The notes: a model not told the origin generated them from the sequence alone. Numbered from the stretch's first letter, positions 1 through 5,280 are shown. The stretch: 6,174 bases of DNA from an uncultured Collinsella sp. (GCA_900555355.1 USKV01000098.1:1-6174); one strand, 5' to 3'. Translations and numbers: made by a program.

Positions 1-201
1 GGCGAGGGTATACACCGCGTGAGCGGTTTTGGCGACAACGCGTTTTTGCGCGCGCTGACGGGCGGCATTCCCACCGTGCATTATGGCTACCTGACCAGTG
101 GCGTCGAGGCGACCAATATGTTGCTCAACACGCTCGATGGCGTGGAGGGGGAGAGCGGTCTCAAGACGCTCAAACTCGGCCACCAACTTATGAATGTCTA
201 G
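1..201 (+). CDS. LacI-family sugar repressor, C-terminal fragment (ScrR-like)
   Basis: The reading frame is open from the first base to the TAG at 199-201, so only the last 66 residues are visible. The stretch GFGDNAFLRALTGGIPTVHYGY followed by TSGVEATNMLL is typical of the C-terminal subdomain of LacI/GalR regulators: an 'FGD' strand, 'TVHYGY' at the domain edge, then the TSG.EA helix that completes the periplasmic-binding-protein-like effector domain. The YxTSGxEA pattern is common in sucrose and related oligosaccharide repressors (ScrR, RafR), as I recall those families. The DNA-binding helix-turn-helix and most of the effector pocket lie upstream of the window. The gene is followed by two LacI-type operators and a sucrose PTS and hydrolase, so it is most likely the local repressor of sucrose uptake. 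The family is near certain. The sucrose specificity is inferred from the neighbours. Confidence 0.85.
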   Translation, partial: GEGIHRVSGFGDNAFLRALTGGIPTVHYGYLTSGVEATNMLLNTLDGVEGESGLKTLKLGHQLMNV

Positions 202-220
202 GCTTTGGGCATGTCTGCCT

Positions 221-241
221 GCCTTTGAGGCCCCTGTTTTT
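221..241 (+). terminator. possible weak terminator after the repressor gene
   Basis: A short hairpin (stem GCCT 221-224, loop TTG, stem AGGC 228-231) is followed by CCCCTG and a run of five T (237-241), 20 bases after the repressor stop codon. The stem is only 4 bp and the T-run is not adjacent to it, so this is a weak candidate. Confidence 0.25.
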
Positions 242-250
242 GCCGTAAAA

Positions 251-283
251 CTACCATTCACCGGCTTTTTCCTACCGTTCACC
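251..283 (+). repeat. pair of near-identical 12-bp direct repeats, 21 bp apart
   Basis: CTACCATTCACC (251-262) recurs as CTACCGTTCACC (272-283) with one mismatch. The copies start 21 bp apart, which is two helical turns, so both face the same side of the DNA. They lie directly upstream of the two LacI-type operators. The arrangement suggests a binding site for a second regulator, possibly an activator, but the sequence matches no site I recognise. Confidence 0.5.
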
Positions 284-289
284 CTTCTG

Positions 290-303
290 TGAAAACGATT
301 ACA
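290..303. promoter_or_regulatory. LacI-family operator, upstream copy
   Basis: TGAAAACGATTACA is an imperfect dyad around a central CG (296-297), with half-sites TGAAAA and, on the other strand, TGTAAT. A central CpG in an AT-flanked dyad with outer TG/CA is the hallmark of LacI/GalR/CcpA-type operators. The same sequence recurs at 316-329, and a LacI-family gene ends just upstream. Confidence 0.75.
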
Positions 304-331
304 GACATATGAAACTGAAAACGATTACAGT
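302..331 (+). promoter_or_regulatory. candidate promoter for the sucrose PTS gene
   Basis: The best pair I can find is CAGACA (302-307, four of six against TTGACA) and TACAGT (326-331, four of six against TATAAT, with the key first, second and last bases) separated by 18 bp. It would overlap both operators, so a bound repressor would block RNA polymerase. An alternative is TATGAA at 308-313 as the -10 with a poor -35. The exact start site cannot be fixed by eye. Confidence 0.3.
316..329. promoter_or_regulatory. LacI-family operator, downstream copy
   Basis: This is an exact second copy of TGAAAACGATTACA. The identity extends one base further to G330. The centre (322-323) is 26 bp from that of the upstream copy and about 63 bp before the permease start codon, a standard position for repression of the downstream gene. 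Confidence 0.75.
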
Positions 332-385
332 GTAAGTGTCAAAGCTGGCCGGGTGCACATGCGCCCGTTGGAGGAAAGGGAAGTC

Positions 386-1786
386 ATGGACTACCGCAAA
401 TCAGCCCAAGAGGTGCTCGACAACATCGGTGGCGCCGACAACGTTGTTTCGGCTGCGCACTGCGCCACGCGTCTGCGCCTGGTGATTGCCGATAACGCCA
501 AGGTCGACAAGGAAGCCCTCGAGAATATCGACGGCGCCAAGGGCGTCTTTGAGGCCCAGGGCCAGCTCCAGATTATTTTTGGCACTGGCACCGTCAACAA
601 GGTCTACGAAGAGTTCATCGCGCTCAGTGGCGTCGAGGCTGCCACCAAGGCCGAGGTCAAGGAGGCCGCGGCGCAGCAGCAGAACATTTTTATGCGCGCC
701 ATTAAGGTGCTCGGCGACGTCTTTGTCCCCATCATCCCCGCCATCGTGGCTTCGGGCCTGCTGTTGGGAATCATGAGTGCTCTCAACTTTATGGCCTCCA
801 ATGGCTTTATCGCGCTCGACACCAATAACTTTATTTATAAGATCGCCGACCTGGTCTCGGGCACGTCCTTTGGCATTCTGCAGATCCTGATTGGCTACTC
901 CGCCGCTAAGGCCTTTGGCGCCAACCCGTATCTGGGCGCCGTCGTCGGTGGTGCGTTCATCAACTCCTCGCTGCAGAGCGCCTATACGGTTGCCTCCGAG
1001 GGCGTGCAGACCATGGTCACCGTCATTCCCGGCGTGTACAGCTTTGAGTGGGTTGGCTATCAGGGCCATGTGATCCCGATCGTCATCGCCTGCGCCATCC
1101 TCGCCTTCTTGGAGAAGCGCCTCCACAAGATCGTTCCCGAGATGTTCGACCTCTTTGTTACTCCGCTCGTCTCCGTGTTCGTGACCGTGCTCGTGACGCT
1201 CGTTGCCGTCGGCCCCATCTTTGTCTGGGCTGAGAACGCCATCCTCGGTCTGATCCAGGCTCTGCTGACCCTGCCCTTCGGCATCGGTTCCTTTATCGTC
1301 GGCCTGTTCTATGCCCCCACGGTCGTTACGGGTATCCACCAGATGTACACCGCCATCGACCTGGGCCAGCTTGCTCAGTACGGCGTGACCTATTGGCTGC
1401 CCATCGCCAGCGCCGCCAACATCGCCCAGGGTGTTGCCGCGCTCGCCGTTGCCTTTAAGACCCGCGATGCCAAGATCAAGGGCCTGGCGCTTCCTTCGGC
1501 CCTGTCCGCCTTCATGGGTATTACCGAGCCTGCCATCTTCGGTGTGAACCTGCGCTTCTTTAAGCCCTTCATCGCCGGCTGCATCGGTGGTGGCTGCGGT
1601 GCCCTGGTCTGCGCGCTCACTTCGCTGGCCGCCTCCGGCACGGGCGTTACGGGAATCTTCGGTATCCTGCTGTGCCTGGCCCAGCCCGTGCAGTACGCGA
1701 TCATGTTTGCGGTTGCCGCGGTCGTGTCCTTTGCCATCTCGTTTGTCCTGTACAAGGACGAGCCCAAGGCTTCCGAGCAGGCCTAA
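386..1786 (+). CDS. scrA: PTS sucrose-type permease, EIIBC
   Basis: Membrane transporter that phosphorylates its sugar during uptake, most likely yielding sucrose-6-phosphate in the cytoplasm. The product is 466 residues. The N-terminal EIIB domain (about residues 1-80) carries the phospho-accepting Cys26 in AAHCATRLRL, the form usual in sucrose/trehalose EIIB domains. A linker leads to a very hydrophobic EIIC domain (about residue 105 to the end, roughly ten membrane segments) with VFVPIIPAIVASGLLLG, the GIHQMYTAID loop and the GITEP signature at residues 378-382. There is no C-terminal IIA domain, so phosphate must come from a separate IIA(Glc)-like protein. I chose ATG 386 because GGAGGAAAGGGA (370-381) precedes it closely; the frame also opens at a GTG (353) that has no such site. 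Two LacI-type operators lie upstream and a GH32 hydrolase follows, which points to sucrose rather than trehalose or beta-glucosides. Confidence 0.92.
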   Translation: MDYRKSAQEVLDNIGGADNVVSAAHCATRLRLVIADNAKVDKEALENIDGAKGVFEAQGQLQIIFGTGTVNKVYEEFIALSGVEAATKAEVKEAAAQQQNIFMRAIKVLGDVFVPIIPAIVASGLLLGIMSALNFMASNGFIALDTNNFIYKIADLVSGTSFGILQILIGYSAAKAFGANPYLGAVVGGAFINSSLQSAYTVASEGVQTMVTVIPGVYSFEWVGYQGHVIPIVIACAILAFLEKRLHKIVPEMFDLFVTPLVSVFVTVLVTLVAVGPIFVWAENAILGLIQALLTLPFGIGSFIVGLFYAPTVVTGIHQMYTAIDLGQLAQYGVTYWLPIASAANIAQGVAALAVAFKTRDAKIKGLALPSALSAFMGITEPAIFGVNLRFFKPFIAGCIGGGCGALVCALTSLAASGTGVTGIFGILLCLAQPVQYAIMFAVAAVVSFAISFVLYKDEPKASEQA

Positions 1787-1800
1787 GAGCTTTTGATTGA

Positions 1801-1835
1801 GGAACACCCGCGGGCTGTATGCTCGCGGGTGTTCC
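1801..1835 (+). terminator. strong intergenic hairpin without U-tract (terminator or mRNA-processing element)
   Basis: A 12-bp perfect stem (1801-1812 with 1824-1835) extends through one G-U and two G-C pairs to 15 bp, closing on the 5-nt loop TGTAT (1816-1820). It starts 15 bases after the permease stop. The bases that follow are CCCGCATC, with no T-run, so it does not fit a standard intrinsic terminator. It may give partial termination, or protect the 3' end of the permease message within a two-gene transcript. Confidence 0.5.
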
Positions 1836-1842
1836 CCGCATC
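1825..1842. repeat. 18-bp inverted repeat, left copy
   Basis: GCGGGTGTTCCCCGCATC here is the exact reverse complement of 3469-3486. The two copies bracket the GH32 gene. This copy overlaps the right half of the hairpin at 1801-1835 and can itself fold into a 5-bp stem (1825-1829 with 1835-1839), competing with the larger hairpin. Confidence 0.7.
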
Positions 1843-1843
1843 T

Positions 1844-1862
1844 GGTGCCGATCTTTGGCACC
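1844..1862 (+). other. small hairpin in the leader of the GH32 gene
   Basis: GGTGCC (1844-1849) and GGCACC (1857-1862) form a perfect 6-bp stem with a 7-nt loop, about 30 bases before the hydrolase start codon. It is followed by TTGT rather than a T-run. It could affect translation or be chance. No convincing promoter and no copy of the LacI-type operator is visible between 1787 and 1892. Confidence 0.3.
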
Positions 1863-1892
1863 TTGTAACTTTCGATCCGTTAGGACTTTGAT

Positions 1893-3425
1893 ATGTCTAA
1901 TGCACTCGGTCGCGACCTTGCAAAGCTGGTCGCCGCTGTTGACGCCGCCGCCTCTGAGTGCGGTCATGGCGCGTATGGCCAGCACTTCCACATTATGCCG
2001 CCGGCGGGTTGGCTCAACGACCCCAACGGTCTTTGCCAGGCGGGCGGCGTGTTCCACGCTTATTTTCAATATGCTCCGTTTGATGTTGAGGGCGGCGTTA
2101 AGGCCTGGGGTCATGCCACGAGCCGCGACCTTATGAACTGGGAGTATGTTGGCGCGCCGCTGCTGCCCGATGAGCTGTTCGACTGCCATGGCGTGTATTC
2201 GGGCTCCGCGCTTGCCGAGGACGGTCGCATTCGCGTGCTCTATACCGGCAACGTTAAGCTCCCCGATGCGGACGGCGTCTTTGACTATGTCAACTCCGGC
2301 CGTCGCGCCGATACCGTGTATGTCGAGAGCGCCGATGGACAGACGTTCAGCCAAAAGCGCGTGGTGCTGGCTTCCGAGGATTATCCCGAGGATTTGACCT
2401 GCCACGTGCGCGACCCCAAGGTGTGGCGCGATGATGATGGGCGTTACCACATGGTGTTGGGTGCGCGTCGTCGCGTGGATGGGCCGCATGTCGAGAGCCG
2501 TTTTTGTGCGATGCACGGCGAGGGTGCCGGGCGCGATGTGGGCGAGATCTTGGTGTATGGTTCGGCGGATATGCTGAACTGGGGGCTCGAGAGCCGTGTG
2601 TCTACGCCCGAGCGTTTTGGCTTTATGTGGGAGTGCCCGGGATACCTTGAGCTTGAGGCCGATGGTGGTGTGCCGGCGAGGTGGCTGTCCTTCTCGCCCC
2701 AGGGGCTCGAGGGTGGTCGTTGGGACCGCGGCAACGTATACGCTGCTGGCTACATGCCTGTAACGGGCGACATTACCGGTGGTTACGGTGCCTATGAGCT
2801 GGGCGAGTTTCGCTTGTGGGACGCCGGTTTTGACTTCTATGCTCCGCAGGAGTTCACGGCCGAGGACGGTCGCCACATTCTGATCGGCTGGATGGGCATG
2901 CCCGATGAGCCGACCTATGGCAACGCACCCACCGTGGTGTGCGGCTGGCAGCATTGCATGACGGTGCCGCGTGAGCTTACGGCCGGTGACGGCGACGTGG
3001 TGCTGCAGCAGCCGGCGCGCGAGATCGAGCGCCATTATGCCTCGGTGCGTGTGGGGGAGGGCTCGTTGGAGGTTGCCGGCGATACCTGCTTTGACGTTGT
3101 TGTCGACGGTGTCGACGGCGTATTTACCGCGATCGTTGATGGCGAGCTGAAGCTGGCGTTTGTGCCCGCCGAGGGCGAGCTGCCCGCGCGCTTTGAGATG
3201 CGATTTACCGATGAAGGTCGCGCATCTGCCGGCTGCGGTCGCACCGTGCGTTGGGAGCCCGTCGACGAGGTCCGTAACGTGCGCATTATCGGCGATGTCT
3301 CGTCGGTCGAGGTGTTTGTGAACGACGGCGCGCTCGTGTTTTCGACGCGCATCTATCCCGAGGCCTATGGCGTGACCGTTGACGCCCCGGGTGCGAGCGT
3401 GACCTATCACACGCTCAACATCTAG
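1893..3425 (+). CDS. scrB: GH32 sucrose-6-phosphate hydrolase
   Basis: Cytoplasmic hydrolase that splits sucrose-6-phosphate from the PTS into glucose-6-phosphate and fructose. The 510-residue product shows the three GH32 signatures in order: WLNDPNG with nucleophile Asp43, RDPKVW with transition-state Asp174, and WECPGYLEL with acid/base Glu247. These sit in the five-bladed propeller. The C-terminal beta-sandwich (from about residue 350) ends with the usual VEVFVNDG...FSTRIYP pattern. No signal peptide is present, as expected for the intracellular sucrose-phosphate type rather than a secreted invertase or levanase. ATG 1893 follows a modest AGGA at 1882-1885, and the homologous HFMPPAGWLNDPNG-like region begins about 30 residues in. 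The gene starts 106 bases after the permease, probably on the same transcript with read-through past the hairpin at 1801. A strong terminator follows. Confidence 0.95.
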   Translation: MSNALGRDLAKLVAAVDAAASECGHGAYGQHFHIMPPAGWLNDPNGLCQAGGVFHAYFQYAPFDVEGGVKAWGHATSRDLMNWEYVGAPLLPDELFDCHGVYSGSALAEDGRIRVLYTGNVKLPDADGVFDYVNSGRRADTVYVESADGQTFSQKRVVLASEDYPEDLTCHVRDPKVWRDDDGRYHMVLGARRRVDGPHVESRFCAMHGEGAGRDVGEILVYGSADMLNWGLESRVSTPERFGFMWECPGYLELEADGGVPARWLSFSPQGLEGGRWDRGNVYAAGYMPVTGDITGGYGAYELGEFRLWDAGFDFYAPQEFTAEDGRHILIGWMGMPDEPTYGNAPTVVCGWQHCMTVPRELTAGDGDVVLQQPAREIERHYASVRVGEGSLEVAGDTCFDVVVDGVDGVFTAIVDGELKLAFVPAEGELPARFEMRFTDEGRASAGCGRTVRWEPVDEVRNVRIIGDVSSVEVFVNDGALVFSTRIYPEAYGVTVDAPGASVTYHTLNI

Positions 3426-3447
3426 GCGATTCGTCGCATATCGGCGC

Positions 3448-3453
3448 TATACT
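3448..3453 (+). promoter_or_regulatory. candidate -10 element between the hydrolase and the PLP-family gene
   Basis: TATACT matches TATAAT at five of six positions. The -35 position around 3425-3430 (GGCGAT) is poor. If used, transcription would start near 3460, immediately before the hairpin at 3464, placing a terminator-like structure in the leader of the next gene. Confidence 0.35.
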
Positions 3454-3463
3454 GCAGCCGTTG

Positions 3464-3503
3464 CCCACGATGCGGGGAACACCCGCATCGTGGGTTTTTG
3501 TTT
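3464..3503 (+). terminator. intrinsic terminator after the sucrose genes
   Basis: A perfect 13-bp GC-rich stem (3464-3476 with 3482-3494) closes on a 5-nt loop GAACA and is followed directly by TTTTTGTTT (3495-3503). It lies 38 bases after the hydrolase stop codon. The T-run ends only a few bases before the ribosome-binding site of the next gene. Confidence 0.9.
3469..3486. repeat. 18-bp inverted repeat, right copy
   Basis: GATGCGGGGAACACCCGC here is the exact reverse complement of 1825-1842. It covers the apex of the terminator stem-loop. The matching copy overlaps the hairpin before the hydrolase gene, so both share a GGAACACCC-type apex in opposite orientation. Confidence 0.7.
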
Positions 3504-3521
3504 GTGAAGGGACGGTGCCTT

Positions 3522-4514
3522 GTGGATGTACAGCAGCTAGAAGAGGCCTGGGCTTTAAGGGCCGGCGCGCGTGAGGCGCGTCTTGTTGCGGCCTCGCATG
3601 TGCCGGCGGCGCTGTCTCTGTTGGGGATTGTGCGCCCCGGTGACCGCCTGGTTGCGTTTGCCGATGACTTTGCCGATGCGTTTGCGCACGGCTTTGAAGG
3701 CTGTGATGTTGTGCTTGTGGACCCGCCGTCGGTTGCGGCGTTTACTGCCGCGTCCGAGGATTTTGATGCTTCGTTTGATGCCGAGGGGCCGCACCTGTGG
3801 TGGTTTGTGAACTCTATCGGCGGGTTTGGTCTGCGCGTTCCCGATCTTCGCGCTCTGGGCCGCGCGGCTCGTGAGGCCCACGCGCTGCTCGTAGTGGATA
3901 ACACCGTGGCTGGCCTCTTTGGGTGCGATCCGCTGCGTTTGGGTGCCGTCCTGTCGCTTGAAGCACTCGACCGTGTGTGCGCCGGTAAGGCTCCTCGCAA
4001 GCTCGTTGCCGTATCGGTCGCACGCTCGCAGCTCAAGCGCCATCGTGTGGATGCCGCTGCCGAGTGCGCGCATGCGCTGCTCGATGGGTGCGGATTGGCC
4101 GCGCTCGATTTGTTCTCCGATGAGGCTGAGGTTCTGGAGAACGGGCTCGATACGCTCGACGCCCGCATGCAGGCGCACTTCGACCGCGCCCGTGCGCTGG
4201 CCGAGTATCTGGCCGCCAACGAAATGGTGCGCAACGTGCGCTATCCCGGGCTGATCTCGCATCCCGACCATGCCATCGCGACCGGCATCCTGGAGCACGG
4301 TTTTGGCCCGGCAGTTGAATTTGACCTTATCGAATGCAGCGCGGGCGAGCTGTTCGATGCTTTGCCTGGGGAGTTCCGCACATCGCCCGCCGGTGGCGCA
4401 ACAACGCGCCTTTCGGCTCCACGCGGCAAGCAGGGGAGCACCATCCGCCTCTTCGCCGGCACCGACAATCCTCTGGTAGTAGCGTCCATCCTAGACAACG
4501 CCCTCCGCAAGTAG
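3522..4514 (+). CDS. divergent, shortened Cys/Met-metabolism PLP-family protein with catalytic Lys replaced
   Basis: The 330-residue product aligns by eye with cystathionine gamma-synthase, cystathionine beta-lyase and methionine gamma-lyase, which are usually 380-400 residues. VVDNT (Asp126) matches the Asp that binds the PLP pyridine nitrogen. The following PLRLGA matches the family's PLELGA with no gap. Counting 25 residues on, the Schiff-base Lys position (Lys210 of E. coli MetC) is Arg151, within ALDRVCAG instead of SATKYxGG. The N-terminal segment with the PLP-phosphate YxR motif is absent. The C-terminal part is conserved: VRYPGLISHPDHAIA, FGPAVEFDL, FRTSPAGGATTRLSAP and a STIRLFAGTDNP segment matching the family's 'IRLSVGIED'. 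GTG 3522 is preferred because GAAGGGA (3506-3512) sits 9 bases before it. A frame start at TTG 3498 would lie in the terminator T-run. It may be a non-PLP or regulatory paralogue. No partner gene suggests its role. Confidence 0.8.
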   Translation: MDVQQLEEAWALRAGAREARLVAASHVPAALSLLGIVRPGDRLVAFADDFADAFAHGFEGCDVVLVDPPSVAAFTAASEDFDASFDAEGPHLWWFVNSIGGFGLRVPDLRALGRAAREAHALLVVDNTVAGLFGCDPLRLGAVLSLEALDRVCAGKAPRKLVAVSVARSQLKRHRVDAAAECAHALLDGCGLAALDLFSDEAEVLENGLDTLDARMQAHFDRARALAEYLAANEMVRNVRYPGLISHPDHAIATGILEHGFGPAVEFDLIECSAGELFDALPGEFRTSPAGGATTRLSAPRGKQGSTIRLFAGTDNPLVVASILDNALRK

Positions 4515-4531
4515 CTAATCGGGGCCTGTGC

Positions 4532-4687
4532 CACGAAAACGGCCTATTTACTACGTTTAAGCCATAGGGGTCGACCATACCCGCCTATTTTGATAATTAC
4601 CAAGCTGTCTACCAGCGGTTTTAATTTCATAATGTCCGGTATGGTCGAGGGCATTCAGCTAAACGTAGTAGATGGGCCCGTTTTGTG
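4532..4687. repeat. large imperfect inverted repeat in the gene-free gap
   Basis: Two 50-base arms, 4532-4581 and 4638-4687, are reverse complements at about 36 of 50 positions without gaps. Two blocks are perfect: TACTACGTTTA (4549-4559 against 4660-4670) and TCGACCATACC at the inner ends (4571-4581 against 4638-4648). The 56-base centre is much richer in A and T than its surroundings. No reading frame of note runs through it. It lies between two convergent genes (stops at 4514 and 4742), so it could be a bidirectional transcription end, or a small non-coding mobile element such as a MITE or intergenic palindrome unit. No target-site duplication is obvious. The remaining gap on either side holds only short, weak hairpins. 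Confidence 0.65.
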
Positions 4688-4739
4688 ACGCGAGCCTCAA
4701 TCCGAGGGCGCGGTGGACAATAATTCAGTCCCAAAAGGA

Positions 4740-5087
4740 CTACTCTGCATTGATGCTGGCGATGAGGGCGTCGGCTTTGGTGGCGATGATGTTGTTGATG
4801 TCGGCCTGGAGGGTTTCGTAGACTTCGATGGCTCGCTCGCCGGCGGGGGTGAGCGTGGATCCGCGGGCTCCGTCGCGCTCGATGAGTTTGCATCCCAGCT
4901 GACCTTCGGCCTCGTTCACAATGCGCCAGGCCTTGGAATACGCCATACCCATGCTCTTGGCGGCGCGGTTGAGCGAGTGCTCGCGGGCTATGCCTTGCAG
5001 CAGCAAGACGCAGCCGTGACCAAACACGCCCGGCAGATCCTTGTCGCACGCTTGAATGACCAACTTTGCCGTCGTCTTGTACTCCAT
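4740..5087 (-). CDS. ModE-type winged-helix regulator, DNA-binding domain only
   Basis: The 115-residue product matches the N-terminal domain of molybdate-responsive ModE and related LysR-like winged helices. It has HGCVLLLQGIAREHSLNRAAKSMGMAYSKAWRIVNEAEG (helix-turn-helix about residues 38-57, with the diagnostic AAKxMGMxYxxAW), then a wing (KLIERDGARGSTLTPAGE) and a C-terminal helix. Full ModE adds a molybdate-binding di-domain, which is absent, so the signal it senses is unknown. Cys14, Cys26 and Cys66 are present but form no clear metal motif. I chose ATG 5087 because GGGGAG (about 5099-5104) lies about 10 bases upstream. A GTG start at 5096 would sit almost on top of that site. It is divergent from the IMP dehydrogenase gene across a 190-bp gap. 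Confidence 0.85.
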   Translation of the reverse strand: MEYKTTAKLVIQACDKDLPGVFGHGCVLLLQGIAREHSLNRAAKSMGMAYSKAWRIVNEAEGQLGCKLIERDGARGSTLTPAGERAIEVYETLQADINNIIATKADALIASINAE

Positions 5088-5112
5088 GTACTCCACGTCT
5101 CCCCGCTAAAGT

Positions 5113-5127
5113 GTTTGCTGGGCAAAC
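5113..5127. promoter_or_regulatory. perfect 15-bp dyad upstream of the ModE-like gene
   Basis: GTTTGC and GCAAAC are separated by TGG, forming a perfect 6-bp dyad about 26 bp upstream of the regulator's start codon. It could be an operator for autoregulation or a small leader hairpin. The 3-base loop makes it a better protein site than RNA hairpin. Confidence 0.35.
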
Positions 5128-5192
5128 GCAAAGCCTGCGTCAAACCCTCGTGTGCTCTTCTTAAATCATGCATTGTAGCAGTCAAAGTGCGT

Positions 5193-5198
5193 TAAGAT
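5193..5198 (+). promoter_or_regulatory. weak candidate -10 for the IMP dehydrogenase gene
   Basis: TAAGAT matches four of six consensus bases, including TA at the start and T at the end. No good -35 stands 16-18 bp upstream. On the opposite strand TACAAT (5177-5172) is a possible -10 for the divergent regulator, also without a clear -35. Confidence 0.25.
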
Positions 5199-5202
5199 AC
5201 TT

Positions 5203-5262
5203 CCCCAGTATTGGGCGCCCAAGGTTGGGCTGGGTCCTACGAGGCCTGCAGCCGACCGGTCG
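5203..5262 (+). other. potentially structured leader of the IMP dehydrogenase gene
   Basis: The region is dense in self-complementary segments. A perfect palindrome TTGGGCGCCCAA (5211-5222) is followed by a second TTGGGC (5225-5230), so GCCCAA (5217-5222) could pair with either flank. A stem-loop can form from GGCTG (5228-5232) with CAGCC (5249-5253), extended by GGTC (5233-5236) with GGCC (5243-5246). A 10-bp palindrome CGACCGGTCG lies at 5253-5262. These are partly exclusive, as in an attenuating leader, but no T-run follows and I recognise no riboswitch class. Confidence 0.3.
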
Positions 5263-5280
5263 CATGGAAAAAGGAGAAAC

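Noticed and set aside
353..385. Upstream GTG start extending the permease by 11 residues
   Set aside because: It would translate through the GGAGGAAAGGG ribosome-binding site of ATG 386, and the extra residues do not resemble an EIIB N-terminus.
401..1861. 486-residue open frame on the - strand opposite the PTS permease
   Set aside because: It is an antisense shadow produced by strong third-position GC bias. Its composition (rich in G, D, H, Q) has no domain pattern, and the + strand gene is unambiguous.
3092..3120. GTCGACGG tandem repeat within the hydrolase gene
   Set aside because: It encodes a VDGVDG turn in the C-terminal sandwich and is explained by codon use. There is no sign of separate function.
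1701..3410. 569-residue open frame on the - strand opposite the hydrolase
   Set aside because: It is longer than the real gene, but it overlaps clear GH32 motifs on the + strand, spans the intergenic hairpin and shows no recognisable fold.
3498..3521. Upstream TTG start for the PLP-family gene
   Set aside because: It lies in the terminator T-run and has no ribosome-binding site. GTG 3522 has GAAGGGA at proper spacing.
3555..4298. Open frames on the - strand opposite the PLP-family gene
   Set aside because: They are low-complexity, R/A/S/H-rich translations. The + strand frame shows family-wide similarity.
5088..5096. GTG start for the ModE-like gene
   Set aside because: The GGGGAG site would be only one to two bases from it. 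ATG 5087 has suitable spacing. The difference is three residues and the call is not firm.
4713..5195. 160-residue + strand frame across the regulator gene
   Set aside because: It is the shadow of the ModE-like gene. The - strand product has a complete winged-helix motif and a good ribosome-binding site.
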